From: Mixta gaviniae
Lineage (GTDB): Bacteria; Pseudomonadota; Gammaproteobacteria; Enterobacterales; Enterobacteriaceae
Assembly: GCF_002953195.1 (NCBI RefSeq)
Contig: NZ_CP026377.1
Coordinates: 248,001-312,000 of the forward strand
DNA: 64,000 nucleotides
Reading direction: 5' to 3'
Positions 28,476-38,184 of this stretch are shown here, piece after piece. How positions within the stretch are numbered: position 1 is the stretch's first letter; every line of letters starts with the position of its first letter. Position numbers and translations under genes: made by a program. The notes under the pieces were generated by a model that was not told the origin of the DNA, did not search any database, and worked only from the letters and a program-made list of their open reading frames with translations.

Positions 28476-29870
28476 ATGGATTTCCTTGGCTGGACCGCCA
28501 CCAGTGGCGGCTTATTACTGGTTATGTCTCTGGCGTCGGGGTGGATACATCGCGGGCCGGTGACCTCTTTTGGTCTGTTTTTGCTGATCGGCATCCTGTT
28601 CGGCCCCTGGGCGCTCGATCTGATCAGGCTTGATGTGCTGACCCACCCCGATCTGGCGGCGCACATTACCGAAATCACCATCGCCGCCTCGCTGTTTATT
28701 ACCGGGCTGAAGCTGCGCCTGCCGCTGAAGGCCGGCAGCTGGCGCATCGGCGGCCTGCTGGCGTTCCCGGCTATGCTGCTGACGGTACTGGGCATGATGG
28801 CGGTAGTGCATTGGATCACCGGTTTTTCCTGGCCGCTGTCGCTGGCGTTCGCGGCCATTGTCGCGCCGACCGATCCGGTGCTGGCGAGCCTGATCTCGGT
28901 TAACCATGCGGGCGACGACGACGCGATGCGCGTGGCGCTCTCCAGCGAGGCGGGAATGAACGACGGCTCGGCGCTGCCGCTGCTGCTGCTGGCGCTACTG
29001 CTGCTGCAGGGGCAGGAACCCGCCTCCGCCGGGCTGTTCGGCCACTGGCTGCTGAAAGATGTGCTGTGGGCAATCGGCATGGGATCGCTGATCGGCTACA
29101 GTTTTGGCCGCCTGATCGGCATTATGGCCACCCGGCTGCGCAGCGTGCATAACGATACGGCACCGAACGATTTTCTTGCGCTGGCGCTGATCGCCATCAG
29201 CTATGCGGCCGCGCAAACCATTGACGCTTCTGGGTTCCTTGCCGCCTTCGCCGCCGGCATTGGGCTGCGCCACGCTGAAGTCTACGTGGTGAAAACCTTC
29301 CCGCCGGAGCAGCTGCCGGAAGACAGCCGTATGGCGCCGGCGGAGCTGCTGGTTAACCCTAACCAGCGTCATCTGCAGGAAGAGTATGGCCCGGCGCATT
29401 CGGTCGGGCTGGTGGTCGGCGATGCGCTCTCATTCGGTGATACCGTGGAGCGCCTGCTGGCGGCGCTGATGGTTGTGGCGCTGGGCGTCACCCTGGCGCT
29501 GCACTGGAACCCTATTGGCCTGCTGCTGGCCGCGATCCTGTTTTTAGTGATCCGCCCGCTGGCGGTGTGGATCTCGACCATCGGCACCGGTACCCCGCTG
29601 CGGCGGCGCTGGCTGATCGGCTGGCTCGGTATTCGCGGCATCGGCAGTATCAACTATATCGCCTACGCCTGGGTACATGGCATGTCCGGGCCGCAAGCGG
29701 AGGCGATGGCTGATATGGCGCTAACGCTGGTGGCCGCCAGCGTGGTGATCCACGGCATTACCGTGACGCCGCTGCTAAGACGCCGACACGCCTGGCAGGT
29801 GGCACGCAGCAAAGCGGAAGAGGCACAGCGCCAGGAAGAGGAAGAGCAGGAAAACGCGCAGCAACGTTAA
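28476..29870 (+). CDS. Cation/proton antiporter (CPA1, NhaP-like)
   Basis: A 464-residue membrane protein with some twelve helices. The ion-binding regions VAPTDPVLASL (TD motif) and SEAGMNDGSALPLL (ND motif) are those of Na+/H+ or K+/H+ antiporters of the CPA1 family. The ATG at 28476 is chosen because GGGAG precedes it and the residues before it are not membrane-like. The short C-terminal tail (KAEEAQRQEEEEQENAQQ) is strongly charged. It would exchange monovalent cations for protons, aiding pH or salt homeostasis; which cation is unknown. A terminator-like hairpin follows. Confidence 0.88.
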   Translation: MDFLGWTATSGGLLLVMSLASGWIHRGPVTSFGLFLLIGILFGPWALDLIRLDVLTHPDLAAHITEITIAASLFITGLKLRLPLKAGSWRIGGLLAFPAMLLTVLGMMAVVHWITGFSWPLSLAFAAIVAPTDPVLASLISVNHAGDDDAMRVALSSEAGMNDGSALPLLLLALLLLQGQEPASAGLFGHWLLKDVLWAIGMGSLIGYSFGRLIGIMATRLRSVHNDTAPNDFLALALIAISYAAAQTIDASGFLAAFAAGIGLRHAEVYVVKTFPPEQLPEDSRMAPAELLVNPNQRHLQEEYGPAHSVGLVVGDALSFGDTVERLLAALMVVALGVTLALHWNPIGLLLAAILFLVIRPLAVWISTIGTGTPLRRRWLIGWLGIRGIGSINYIAYAWVHGMSGPQAEAMADMALTLVAASVVIHGITVTPLLRRRHAWQVARSKAEEAQRQEEEEQENAQQR

Positions 29871-29876
29871 TGCGTT

Positions 29877-29921
29877 GGGCGGCGGCGAGCGGGCTGCGCC
29901 GTCCGCCCGACGTCGTTTTTG
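29877..29921 (+). terminator. Probable terminator after the antiporter
   Basis: GGGCGGCGGCG pairs with CGCCG-T-CCGCCC (one bulged T), followed after seven bases by TTTTT. The remaining bases up to 30161 hold no gene. Confidence 0.5.
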
Positions 29922-30161
29922 TTCTCCCGCTCTGCATCCGTCCGACGATCACGCTTTTTTTCCTTTCTGCTAAACCTAAATAAGGCTGACGGCGATCACG
30001 TTTTTCGCGTTACTATGGTGCAGCGACGCTGTTCAGCGTCGGTCCCGATTGGCAGACCCCGACCCGATTATCGATCCGTTATTCCATAGCGGTCGGGTGG
30101 CCCTTTGCCTTATCGCTTTTCATGGTTTGTTTTTAACGTTTGAGAATGACGGGCATGAAGC

Positions 30162-31091
30162 ATGATTAGTCGTCGGCGTTTTCTTCTGGGGGCCGGCGCC
30201 AGCTTATTTTCCATTAAGACCGGCAACCTGTTCGCACGCCAGAACGTGATCCCGCTCTGGCCGGAAACGCCGCCCGGCGGCGGCGGGCCGTCCGGGGCGC
30301 TGCATATCAATAAGTCCGGTTCCTGGTCCAATATCGTCTGCCCGTCTATCCAGCGTTTTCAGCCGGAGAAACCCAACGGCGAAGCGGTGCTGATCGCCGC
30401 GGGCGGCGGCTACTGCTGGATCGGTATGGGACGCGAAGCCTGGCCGGTGGCGCGCTGGCTGAACGGTTTCGGCTATACCACCTATGTGCTGAGCTATCGT
30501 CTGCCCGGCGAGAAATGGCATGCGGGGCCGCTGGCGGCGCTGCAGGATGCGCAGCGGGCAATCCGCATGGTGCGGGCGATGGAAGATCGCGTGCATGTGC
30601 TGGGCTTTTCCGCCGGCGCGCATCTGCTGGGCATGGCGGCCGCGCGGCCCGGCTACGCCAGCTATGCGCCGCAGGATGAGCTGGACGCCGTCGCGCCCTC
30701 GGTCGACAGCGTAGGGCTGATCTATCCGGTGATTACCCTGCAGGCGCCTTATAACCACACGGTCACCCACCGGATGCTGGCGGGCCGTCAGGCGACGCCG
30801 CAGCAGGAAGCGGCATGGTCGATTGAGAACTACGTGACGCCCGCCTATCCGCCGACCTTTCTGGCGCAGGCGGAGGACGATCGCATCTCGCCGCCGCAGA
30901 ACACGCTGATAATGCGCGAGGCGTGTCGCCGCAAGGGCGTGCCGGTGGAGCTGGTGCAGATCAGCCGCGGCGGCCACGGTTTTGGCCTGGGACAGGCGGG
31001 CACGCCCGCCGCCATCTGGGATCAGGCCTATGCGCTCTGGCTGCAGTCGCGCCGTCGTCGGCGCGTGCCGATGCGCACCGAGGCGATTTAA
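30162..31091 (+). CDS. Tat-exported alpha/beta hydrolase (esterase-like)
   Basis: A 309-residue hydrolase with a twin-arginine signal, SRRRFLLGAGASLF near the start, so it should be folded in the cytoplasm and exported. The oxyanion-hole segment is AAGGGYCWIGMG, the nucleophile elbow is GFSAGAH, the acid lies in EDDRISPP and the His in GGHGFGLG. This is the BD-FAE/acetylesterase-like type. It probably deacylates sugars or small esters in the periplasm. The next gene is on the opposite strand, so it stands alone. Confidence 0.85.
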   Translation: MISRRRFLLGAGASLFSIKTGNLFARQNVIPLWPETPPGGGGPSGALHINKSGSWSNIVCPSIQRFQPEKPNGEAVLIAAGGGYCWIGMGREAWPVARWLNGFGYTTYVLSYRLPGEKWHAGPLAALQDAQRAIRMVRAMEDRVHVLGFSAGAHLLGMAAARPGYASYAPQDELDAVAPSVDSVGLIYPVITLQAPYNHTVTHRMLAGRQATPQQEAAWSIENYVTPAYPPTFLAQAEDDRISPPQNTLIMREACRRKGVPVELVQISRGGHGFGLGQAGTPAAIWDQAYALWLQSRRRRRVPMRTEAI

Positions 31092-31234
31092 GCAGGGGAG
31101 AAGCGGACAGCGGCGCGGCCAGGTGCGGCCGCAGCGCGCCAGGCAGGTGGGGCCAGCCTGCCACCGTTGCGATAACAGCTGGCCCACTCGGTGACGGCGC
31201 ATTCAGACCGGAACGGCCCACACGCCGCAATGCA

Positions 31235-32248
31235 TTACTGACGGGTGAAGTCGATCACCATGCGGCCGCGAATTTTACCGTTTTCCATCTCATGGAAGAT
31301 CTCGTTAATCTCTTCAATGGCGCGACGCTGTACGCGCGGCACCACCTTGCCCTCGGCCGCGAACTGGAACGCCTCGGTTAAATCTTCGCGGGTGCCGACC
31401 AGCGAGCCGACCACTTCAATGCCATCCAGCACCAGACGCGGAATGTTCAGGCTCATCGACTCCGGCGGCAGGCCGACGGCGACAACGCGGCCGCCGGCGC
31501 GCATGGCGTCGATGGCGGAATTAAACGCGGCTTTGGCCACCGCGGTGACCACCGCCGCATGAACGCCGCCGACCCGCTCCTGAATGATTTTCGCCGCGTC
31601 CTCATTACGCGAGTTAATCACCATATCCGCACCCATTTCGCTGGCAAAGGCGAGCTGATCGTCGTTGATATCCACGGCGATAACCTTGGCGTTAAAGACA
31701 TTTTTCGCATACTGCAGCGCCAGGTTGCCGAGGCCGCCCAGCCCGTAAATGGCGATCCACTTGCCGGGGCGAATGCCGGAAACCTTCACCGCTTTATAGG
31801 TGGTGACGCCCGCGCAGGTCACGCTGCTCGCCGCTGCCGGGTCGAGGCCTTCCGGCACTTTCACCGCATAGTCGGCGACCACGATGCACTCCTCCGCCAT
31901 GCCGCCATCGACGCTGTAGCCGGCGTTTTTGGCGTTGCGGCACAGCGTTTCGTTGCCGCTGTTGCAATATTCGCAGTGACCGCATCCTTCATAAAACCAG
32001 GCGACGCTGGCGCGATCGCCCGGCTTCAGCGAGGTGACGCCCGGCCCGATCTCCTCCACTACGCCAATCCCTTCATGGCCGAGAATAATCCCGGTGGTGT
32101 CGCCGAAATCGCCGTTCTTAACGTGCAGGTCGGTATGACAGACGCCGCAGCACTCCATTTTCAGGCGCGCTTCGCCATACTTCAGCGCGCGCAGCGTTTT
32201 TTCCACAACTTCAACGCGATGATCCTTGGTGACAACAGCTGCTTTCAT
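31235..32248 (-). CDS. adhP: AdhP, propanol-preferring alcohol dehydrogenase
   Basis: A 337-residue medium-chain dehydrogenase, very similar to E. coli AdhP (336). Catalytic zinc ligands lie in [11 protein letters not shown] and GHEGIG; the structural zinc Cys residues are in [15 protein letters not shown]; the NAD-binding Rossmann turn is YGLGGLGN. It oxidises ethanol, propanol and similar alcohols with NAD+. The chosen ATG gives [14 protein letters not shown], the family start; the longer frame upstream is rejected. Monocistronic here. Confidence 0.97.
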   Translation of the reverse strand: MKAAVVTKDHRVEVVEKTLRALKYGEARLKMECCGVCHTDLHVKNGDFGDTTGIILGHEGIGVVEEIGPGVTSLKPGDRASVAWFYEGCGHCEYCNSGNETLCRNAKNAGYSVDGGMAEECIVVADYAVKVPEGLDPAAASSVTCAGVTTYKAVKVSGIRPGKWIAIYGLGGLGNLALQYAKNVFNAKVIAVDINDDQLAFASEMGADMVINSRNEDAAKIIQERVGGVHAAVVTAVAKAAFNSAIDAMRAGGRVVAVGLPPESMSLNIPRLVLDGIEVVGSLVGTREDLTEAFQFAAEGKVVPRVQRRAIEEINEIFHEMENGKIRGRMVIDFTRQ

Positions 32249-32517
32249 ATCAGGTCTCTCCATTGGTGAGATAAGGACATATCCTTCGTGCGTGTACGGG
32301 CTAAGCGGAGGCGCGCGGCCGAACGGCGCGTTTCGCCACTCCCTTATGCTAATCATTAAGAGTTATGCGTAACGCGGCGATTGTCCAGATTGTGACAACG
32401 ATCACCTGTGTACTACGCTTAACAGATGCCTGCCAGCGCAGCGCGGGAAGCCGTTCCGGCCGCGCCTGCCGTTTACGCTTTTGCGCGCCGCCGTTCAGAG
32501 AAAGGAAAACATCGCTT

Positions 32518-34344
32518 GTGAAAAACATGACCTACCGCTCTCCCGCCCGCGAAAAAGGCTATGCCGGGCTGGGCGACTACGCCGCGATCGGTGAAGGCCG
32601 TTCTGTCGCGCTGATCGCGCCCGACGGCGCCATCGACTGGTGGTGCGCGCCGAATCTTGATTCGCCGCCGCTGTTCGATCGCATTCTCGACGCCGGCAGC
32701 GGCGGCTATTTCCAGCTGGCGCCAACCGCGCCGTGGCGGATGCAGCGCTACTATCGTGAAAACAGCAACGTGCTGGAGACGCGCTATCAAACCGAAAGCG
32801 GCGAGGTGCTGGTAACGGAATCGCTGAACAGCACGCTGGCGGGGCGGCTACCCTGGAACGAACTGGCGCGCCGCGTGGAGGGCATCAGCGGCGAAGTAGA
32901 GATGCAGGTGATTTTTCAGCCCGGCACGCGCGCGGAAACCTGCTCGCCCTGGCATAACGAAGTGAACGGCCATCCGTTGTGGCACGTCGGCGAACTGATG
33001 GCGATGCTGCGTCTGACCGACGATGTGCGCATCGATACGTGCGACGATGTGCAGTTGACCGCCACCTTTACCACGTCGCCGACATCGCGCTCGCTGGTGG
33101 CGCTGGTGACCACCGAGCGCGAACCGCTGGCAATCCCGGCGCCGGAAAAGATCGATGAGCGCATCGAAACCAGCCACACCGCCTGGCGCGACTGGGCCGA
33201 CGGGCTACAAGATCATGGCCGCTACGACAGCCACGTCAGGCGTTCGGCGCTGGCGCTGAAATTTCTCTGGTATTCGCCGACCGGCGCGCTGGCGGCGGCG
33301 GCCACTTCCTCGCTGCCGGAAAAGCTCGGTAACGATAAAAATTACGATTACCGCTACGCCTGGATCCGCGACGCCTGCCTGATTATCAAAGCGTTTGTTT
33401 ATCTGGGATCGCTGGAAGATTGCAAAGCGGCTTTCTCCTGGCTGTCGAACACCATTCGCCGCCACGACGGCGGTCTGCGCGCCTGCTACACGCTGGAGGG
33501 CGGGCAGGTGCCGGAAGAGTGGTATCCGCCGCTGGAAGGGTATCAGGGCACGCAGCCGGTGCGGGTCGGCAACAACGCCCGCGACCAGGTGCAGCTCAGC
33601 ATGTATGGCGATATGCTGGCGACCGCCCGACTGTTTATCCGCGCGGGCCACGTGTTGGATCTCTCCACTTCGCGCCTGCTCGGCAAGCTGGCGAACCACT
33701 GCGCCGACAGCTGGCGGCAGAAAGATTCCGGTATCTGGGAACTGCCTGAAGAGCAGCACTATACCCACTCGAAAATGGCCTGCTGGCTGGCGCTTGACCA
33801 GGCAGTCAGGCTGGCGCAGGACAGCCATATCGAACCGACCTGGGTAGGGCGCTGGGAGCGCGAGCGCGACCGCATCCGCGACTGGATCGAGACGCACTGC
33901 TGGTCGGAACAGCGCCAGGCCTATACGTTTTACGCCGGCAGCGAACGGCTGGACGCGGCGGTGGCGCTGACGCACTACTACGGCAGCAAAGTGAACCCGC
34001 AGCGGATGCTGTCGACGCTGGCGCAAGTTCGCGAGGAGCTGGGGGGCGGCGGCGTGATGCTTTATCGCTATTCCGACGTGGAAAAAGAGGAGGCCACCTT
34101 TGTTGCCTGCTCTTTCTGGATGGTGGAGGCGCTGGCGGAACTGGGCGAGCGCGACGCGGCGCAAAGCGCGATGGATGAGATCCTTGAGCAGCTTTGTCAG
34201 CGCGGCAACGTGGAGATCTTCAATGAGATGTTCGACACCGGCACCCGGAGCTGGCTGGGCAATATGCCGCAGGGGCTGAGCCACCTGTCGCTGGTCTGTG
34301 CCGCCAACGCGCTGAAGAATGCGAATCCGGGGCACCGCGTGTGA
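32518..34344 (+). CDS. Glycoside hydrolase family 15-like protein
   Basis: A 608-residue protein with an N-terminal GH15 all-beta domain (GDYAAIGEGRSVALIAPDG, IDWWCAPNLDSPPLFDR) and a catalytic (alpha/alpha)6 barrel (YRYAWIRDACLIIKAF, LEGYQGTQPVRVGNNARDQ, ALDQAVRLA). Such enzymes hydrolyse alpha-glucans; bacterial members often act on trehalose or malto-oligosaccharides. The GTG at 32518 is preferred to ATG at 32527 because AAAGGA lies at a suitable distance. No secretion signal is seen, so it is probably cytoplasmic. The exact substrate is unknown. Confidence 0.85.
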   Translation: MKNMTYRSPAREKGYAGLGDYAAIGEGRSVALIAPDGAIDWWCAPNLDSPPLFDRILDAGSGGYFQLAPTAPWRMQRYYRENSNVLETRYQTESGEVLVTESLNSTLAGRLPWNELARRVEGISGEVEMQVIFQPGTRAETCSPWHNEVNGHPLWHVGELMAMLRLTDDVRIDTCDDVQLTATFTTSPTSRSLVALVTTEREPLAIPAPEKIDERIETSHTAWRDWADGLQDHGRYDSHVRRSALALKFLWYSPTGALAAAATSSLPEKLGNDKNYDYRYAWIRDACLIIKAFVYLGSLEDCKAAFSWLSNTIRRHDGGLRACYTLEGGQVPEEWYPPLEGYQGTQPVRVGNNARDQVQLSMYGDMLATARLFIRAGHVLDLSTSRLLGKLANHCADSWRQKDSGIWELPEEQHYTHSKMACWLALDQAVRLAQDSHIEPTWVGRWERERDRIRDWIETHCWSEQRQAYTFYAGSERLDAAVALTHYYGSKVNPQRMLSTLAQVREELGGGGVMLYRYSDVEKEEATFVACSFWMVEALAELGERDAAQSAMDEILEQLCQRGNVEIFNEMFDTGTRSWLGNMPQGLSHLSLVCAANALKNANPGHRV

Positions 34345-34371
34345 CTGCCGGTCGCTTGCGCGGCCGCCAGG

Positions 34372-34505
34372 GCGCAACCGCTTAGCATCTAAGGGCAGCG
34401 ATAGCTGTAAAAACAGCCCCGGCGCCCATGGTGCGCGCCGCTTAATAGACAAGGCCAGCGATAGCTGTAAAAACGGCGGGCAGGCACAGTGATAGCTGGA
34501 AAACG
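34372..34505. repeat. Degenerate direct repeats after the GH15 gene
   Basis: AGCGATAGCTGTAAAAAC occurs at 34397-34414 and exactly again 60 bases on at 34457-34474, with the flanking 25 bases also similar; a diverged third copy (AGTGATAGCTGGAAAAC) follows at 34488-34504. The first copy also forms a small hairpin, GCTGT-AAAA-ACAGC. Function unknown. Confidence 0.6.
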
Positions 34506-34526
34506 GCCTTTGCGCGCCGTGCAGCT

Positions 34527-35615
34527 TCAGTTATAGATCAGCTCAAAAGTCGCCATGCTGTTGGCCTCGCCTGCGATGACGCTCTCCGCCGTCTGCACAT
34601 ACTGCGCCGTGAAGTTGATGTTCTCTACCCGACCTGCGTCGTCCGCCGTTATCGTTTTCAGCAGCGGCAGGTTGTTGCTGGCATCGTTAATCTTCAGCAG
34701 GGTGTCGGAAGTCGCCGCCGACCCGCGGTTATCGCCGTAGCGCAGCTGGATGCCGACGCCACGGGCGGCGCTGCTCCCCTGGGTTAAGGCTAAGGTATCG
34801 GGCATCGCGGCATCAGCGACGCCGGAAAAAGCGATACGGAGGGTGGCCGGTCCCGTACACTGCACCGGCACGAAGAAGGGTTGCTGATCGCCCGCAGGCT
34901 GGCCTGTGCCGTGGAACGCCGTGCGCTTCACGCTGCCCATGTTAACCTTGATCCTCGGGGTCGTGACCTGACAGCTGCTTCTTTGGCCCACCTCGATATT
35001 CATCGCCCCCAGGCTGAGCATCGCCTTTTCAGGCGTCCCGGCGTCGGGCCGCTGTTCAATATAGAGGCTGCCGATATCAGGCTGCGCATTCATCGCGGCA
35101 TGATTGCCATCAACCAGGCTCACCTCGGCGGTTTTGTAGAAAATCACGTAGATCTTTATCGCCGGCCGCTCTTCGCTCAGCAGCGTGGGCATCTGCTTGC
35201 TGTCGCACACCGTCACCGATTCGCTGCCCGCCGGGGCGTCGGCGCCGTCGATATAGCGAATAGCGCCGCTGCCGCACTGCAGGCCGAGCGAATAGCCGAT
35301 CCCGGTAACGCTGCTGGCGAACACGTGACGGCCGTTGATAATCGTTTCAGACGCCCCGCTCTGCTGATAGACCACGCGCTTCCACGTTGCCGCGGGCGGC
35401 TGGCGATCGCAGGTAAAGTGGAACGCATCGCCGTTATTCGGCATCGGGTCGGTCATCTGCATACCCTGCGGCAGGGTCGGCGAGTAGGTGATATTGGGCA
35501 GGTTTATTATTATCTGCCCAATGGTTGGGCGGCACGTTTCCGCCCAGCCGGAATGGGTCCAGAAGCCCGCCGTCAGCGTCAGCAAAAAGCAGAGCGCGCG
35601 CCGTAATTTATCCAT
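34527..35615 (-). CDS. Fimbrial tip adhesin-like protein
   Basis: A 362-residue secreted protein with signal MDKLRRALCFLLTLTAGFW... and cleavage near GWA-E. The N-terminal part with paired Cys residues is not recognisable as a specific lectin; the C-terminal part (SCQVTTPRIKVNMGSV...ATFELIYN) is a pilin domain with the typical terminal Tyr-Asn pattern used for chaperone binding. The two-domain layout and last position in the operon fit a tip adhesin, translated from the mRNA that also makes the usher. Receptor unknown. Confidence 0.8.
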   Translation of the reverse strand: MDKLRRALCFLLTLTAGFWTHSGWAETCRPTIGQIIINLPNITYSPTLPQGMQMTDPMPNNGDAFHFTCDRQPPAATWKRVVYQQSGASETIINGRHVFASSVTGIGYSLGLQCGSGAIRYIDGADAPAGSESVTVCDSKQMPTLLSEERPAIKIYVIFYKTAEVSLVDGNHAAMNAQPDIGSLYIEQRPDAGTPEKAMLSLGAMNIEVGQRSSCQVTTPRIKVNMGSVKRTAFHGTGQPAGDQQPFFVPVQCTGPATLRIAFSGVADAAMPDTLALTQGSSAARGVGIQLRYGDNRGSAATSDTLLKINDASNNLPLLKTITADDAGRVENINFTAQYVQTAESVIAGEANSMATFELIYN

Positions 35616-35624
35616 GAAAACCTC

Positions 35625-38162
35625 TTATAAGCACAGGCCGCTGAGCGTTTTTACCGCCGCCTGCTGCTGAGTGATGGGAAGCCGGAAATGCATAACGCAC
35701 TTCCGCGTGACGCCGCCGGCCTGCCAGCGCGCTTCGATGACGCCCTGGTCAGGCATACCGCTGAGATAGACCTGCCCGCCATCGGCGACCATGCCGCTGG
35801 GGGGCGCCTCCTCTTCGCCTGCGCTGATAAGCCGCGCGCTGGCGCCAAACGGCAGCGGGCCATCTCTCTCTTTCAGGGTAAACAGCACCCGGTTGCCGAT
35901 ATGGGTGCGGTAATTCGCCTGCACGATGGCGCCGCCGCCGGGGATAAGCGTCTGCGCTTCCAGCTCGACATCGGTATCGTCGCGCAGGGTTTCGGTATCG
36001 AGGGCAAGGTAATTTTTGCGATAAGGGGTCAGCGTCGGTACCACCGCGTAGCCGCGCCAGTCCGTGTGGACATTGCTGCCGTTCTGAATCGCCACCTGCG
36101 CCGCGCCGGGCGCGCGGACGATGGCGAAGGTGTCGTTGGTAGGCTGGCCGAGCGTAACGCCGTGCGCATGCGCCACCACCGAGCCTGAGGCTCCCCAGGT
36201 TATCTGACGGCTCCGGCTATCGTGGCGGTAGCCGAGCTGTGCGGCGCCGTATCCGCCACGGTAATCGAGCGATACGCCGCCGTTGCGGCCCTGTCCCTGG
36301 TTATCGTAGCCCTGCTGCACGCTGTAATAGAGGTTGCGCTTATCCGGCAGCGCGCCGTAGAGCGAGACCTGCTGCGAGCTATAGCCATGGCTGGCGGACA
36401 GGGTGTTATAGCTGAGGGTGTGATCCGGCAGCCAGCGGTTCAGCGGCAGTGACATATTGAAGGCGATCGAGCGATCCTGTCGGTGGCGATCCGACGAACC
36501 GGTCAGGTAGTAGCCCACGCCCCAGGCGATGCCGCGCCAGCCGCTGTAGAAGCCGAGATGCACCGTCTCGTCGTGCCCTTTGGCGCGCCAGTACTGCTGG
36601 GCGTAAAACGAGGCGGAGAGGCTGCCGATACTGCCGAGCGACTGGCTGATGGCGATCTCCTTGCGGCTGCGCCGGTTATTTACCCGCTCGCTCCCGTCTG
36701 CCAGCCGGTTTGCTTCGCTGAATTCATAGTAGCCGCTGGAGGAGTAGCGATAGCTGGCGAGGCTCAGGGCGGTGCCGGTCAAATCCACCTCTTTCTGATA
36801 CTGCACGCGCAGCGAATGGCCGGTATAGCGGCGGCGCGGCGGCGCATCGGTGACCGCCAGCGTGCCGTCGACGCCCAGCGATCCCAGCTCGCCGAAGCCG
36901 TGCCCGACGCCGAGCGCGTAAGCGCGGTAGTTTTCCGCCAGCTGCGCGCCGCCGGAGAGGGTAAAAGCCCGGGGCAGGCCATAAGAGAGCGTCGCCTGCA
37001 TAAACGGCGGCGTGCGCGTCTGCCCGACGCCGGAACGGTAGCGGCCGGCGCTGACGCTAAATTTAAGGCGTCCCTCGCGCAGCATAAAGGGAACGGCGGA
37101 GTAGGGCTGGGTAAAGGTCTGCACGGCGCCGCTGCTCTCGGTGACCCTGACCTCCAGATCGCCGCTCTGCGCGGTGGGATTGAGATCCTTTATCGCGAAG
37201 GCGCCCGGCGGAACGTAGGTTTCATAGATGACGTAGCCGTGCTGCGATACGGTCACTTTGGCGTTGCTGTGCGCCATGCCGCGGATCACCGGCGCGAAGC
37301 CGCGCATGCTGTCCGGCAGCATCTCATCCTGCGAGGCGAGCTGCAGGCCGCGGAACTGCACGCTGGCGAACATCTCGCCGGAGGTGTAAACGTCGCCGAT
37401 GCGCAGCTGACTTTTCAGCGCTTTGATATCGCGCTGCAGCCAGCTGCTTTGCGACCGCCAGCGGCGGGTTTGGTCGAGGGTCAGCGAGGCGATATTGCGC
37501 AGCCGCCAGGCGCCGAGGTTCACGCCGCTGCGCAGGTTGAGGTAATTGGCGGTGATCTCGCTTTGCGCCTGGCGGGTTTGCGAACCGGTCAGGCTGTAGT
37601 TCACAAACGCAGCGGATACGCCGTCGTCCCAGCGTGCCGGATCGACATAGTCGCGGGCGCGATTATTCATCGCCGCCTGCGGAATGCTCAGGTAGAGCCG
37701 CTGTCCGGTAAAATCGAACTGGCTGCCGGCATCGGGAATATAGCGGCTAAGCCGGGTGAGGGTATCGTCGTCGCGCAGCTTGCTCAGCGCGGAAAAGGCG
37801 CTGACGTTAACCCCCCAGGCTTTCAGCTGCGCCACGTTCAGCACCGGCTTCAGCCTGCCGTTATCCCCGACGAAAGTGAGCTTGTGCTGGCCCATATCCT
37901 GGTGGTTCAACAGCACCGTCACCCGATAGTCGCCCGGCTGCTGGCCGCCGGCGTTGGCAAAATAGTGCAGGTCGGCGGTTTTCTGCCGCGGATCGGCAAA
38001 CTCCAGCGCCGCCGGATCGAAATAGTCTTCGCCGCGTGCCGGGCGACAGTGGCACAGCAGCAAAAGCGCCGTGGGAACGGCGGCCAGCAGCGCGGCGCTG
38101 CCCGCCGGGGCTGGCGGCAGCAGACGAGGGCGCGGTGTTGCGGATAAAGGTATCTTTGCCAT
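35625..38162 (-). CDS. Outer-membrane fimbrial usher (FimD/PapC type)
   Basis: An 845-residue usher. After a signal peptide (SAALLAAVPTALLLLCHC) come an N-terminal domain with YFDPAALEFA, the beta barrel with PDSMRGFAPVIRGMAHSNAKV (the family signature), a plug and the C-terminal domains ending TLSGLCL with two Cys residues. It secretes and assembles chaperone-bound pilins. The ATG at 38162 is preferred to an earlier in-frame codon at 38216 that would overlap the chaperone gene. The gap to the adhesin gene is only nine bases. Confidence 0.92.
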   Translation of the reverse strand: MAKIPLSATPRPRLLPPAPAGSAALLAAVPTALLLLCHCRPARGEDYFDPAALEFADPRQKTADLHYFANAGGQQPGDYRVTVLLNHQDMGQHKLTFVGDNGRLKPVLNVAQLKAWGVNVSAFSALSKLRDDDTLTRLSRYIPDAGSQFDFTGQRLYLSIPQAAMNNRARDYVDPARWDDGVSAAFVNYSLTGSQTRQAQSEITANYLNLRSGVNLGAWRLRNIASLTLDQTRRWRSQSSWLQRDIKALKSQLRIGDVYTSGEMFASVQFRGLQLASQDEMLPDSMRGFAPVIRGMAHSNAKVTVSQHGYVIYETYVPPGAFAIKDLNPTAQSGDLEVRVTESSGAVQTFTQPYSAVPFMLREGRLKFSVSAGRYRSGVGQTRTPPFMQATLSYGLPRAFTLSGGAQLAENYRAYALGVGHGFGELGSLGVDGTLAVTDAPPRRRYTGHSLRVQYQKEVDLTGTALSLASYRYSSSGYYEFSEANRLADGSERVNNRRSRKEIAISQSLGSIGSLSASFYAQQYWRAKGHDETVHLGFYSGWRGIAWGVGYYLTGSSDRHRQDRSIAFNMSLPLNRWLPDHTLSYNTLSASHGYSSQQVSLYGALPDKRNLYYSVQQGYDNQGQGRNGGVSLDYRGGYGAAQLGYRHDSRSRQITWGASGSVVAHAHGVTLGQPTNDTFAIVRAPGAAQVAIQNGSNVHTDWRGYAVVPTLTPYRKNYLALDTETLRDDTDVELEAQTLIPGGGAIVQANYRTHIGNRVLFTLKERDGPLPFGASARLISAGEEEAPPSGMVADGGQVYLSGMPDQGVIEARWQAGGVTRKCVMHFRLPITQQQAAVKTLSGLCL

Positions 38163-38184
38163 GCGATTGCCGGAAAGGTAGAGA

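Noticed and set aside
34395..34505. CRISPR-like repeats after the GH15 gene
   Set aside because: Only two good copies and one diverged one, with unequal spacing.
36483..38147. 554-codon plus-strand frame opposite the fimbrial usher
   Set aside because: Shadow of the usher; composition is typical of antisense frames in GC-rich DNA.
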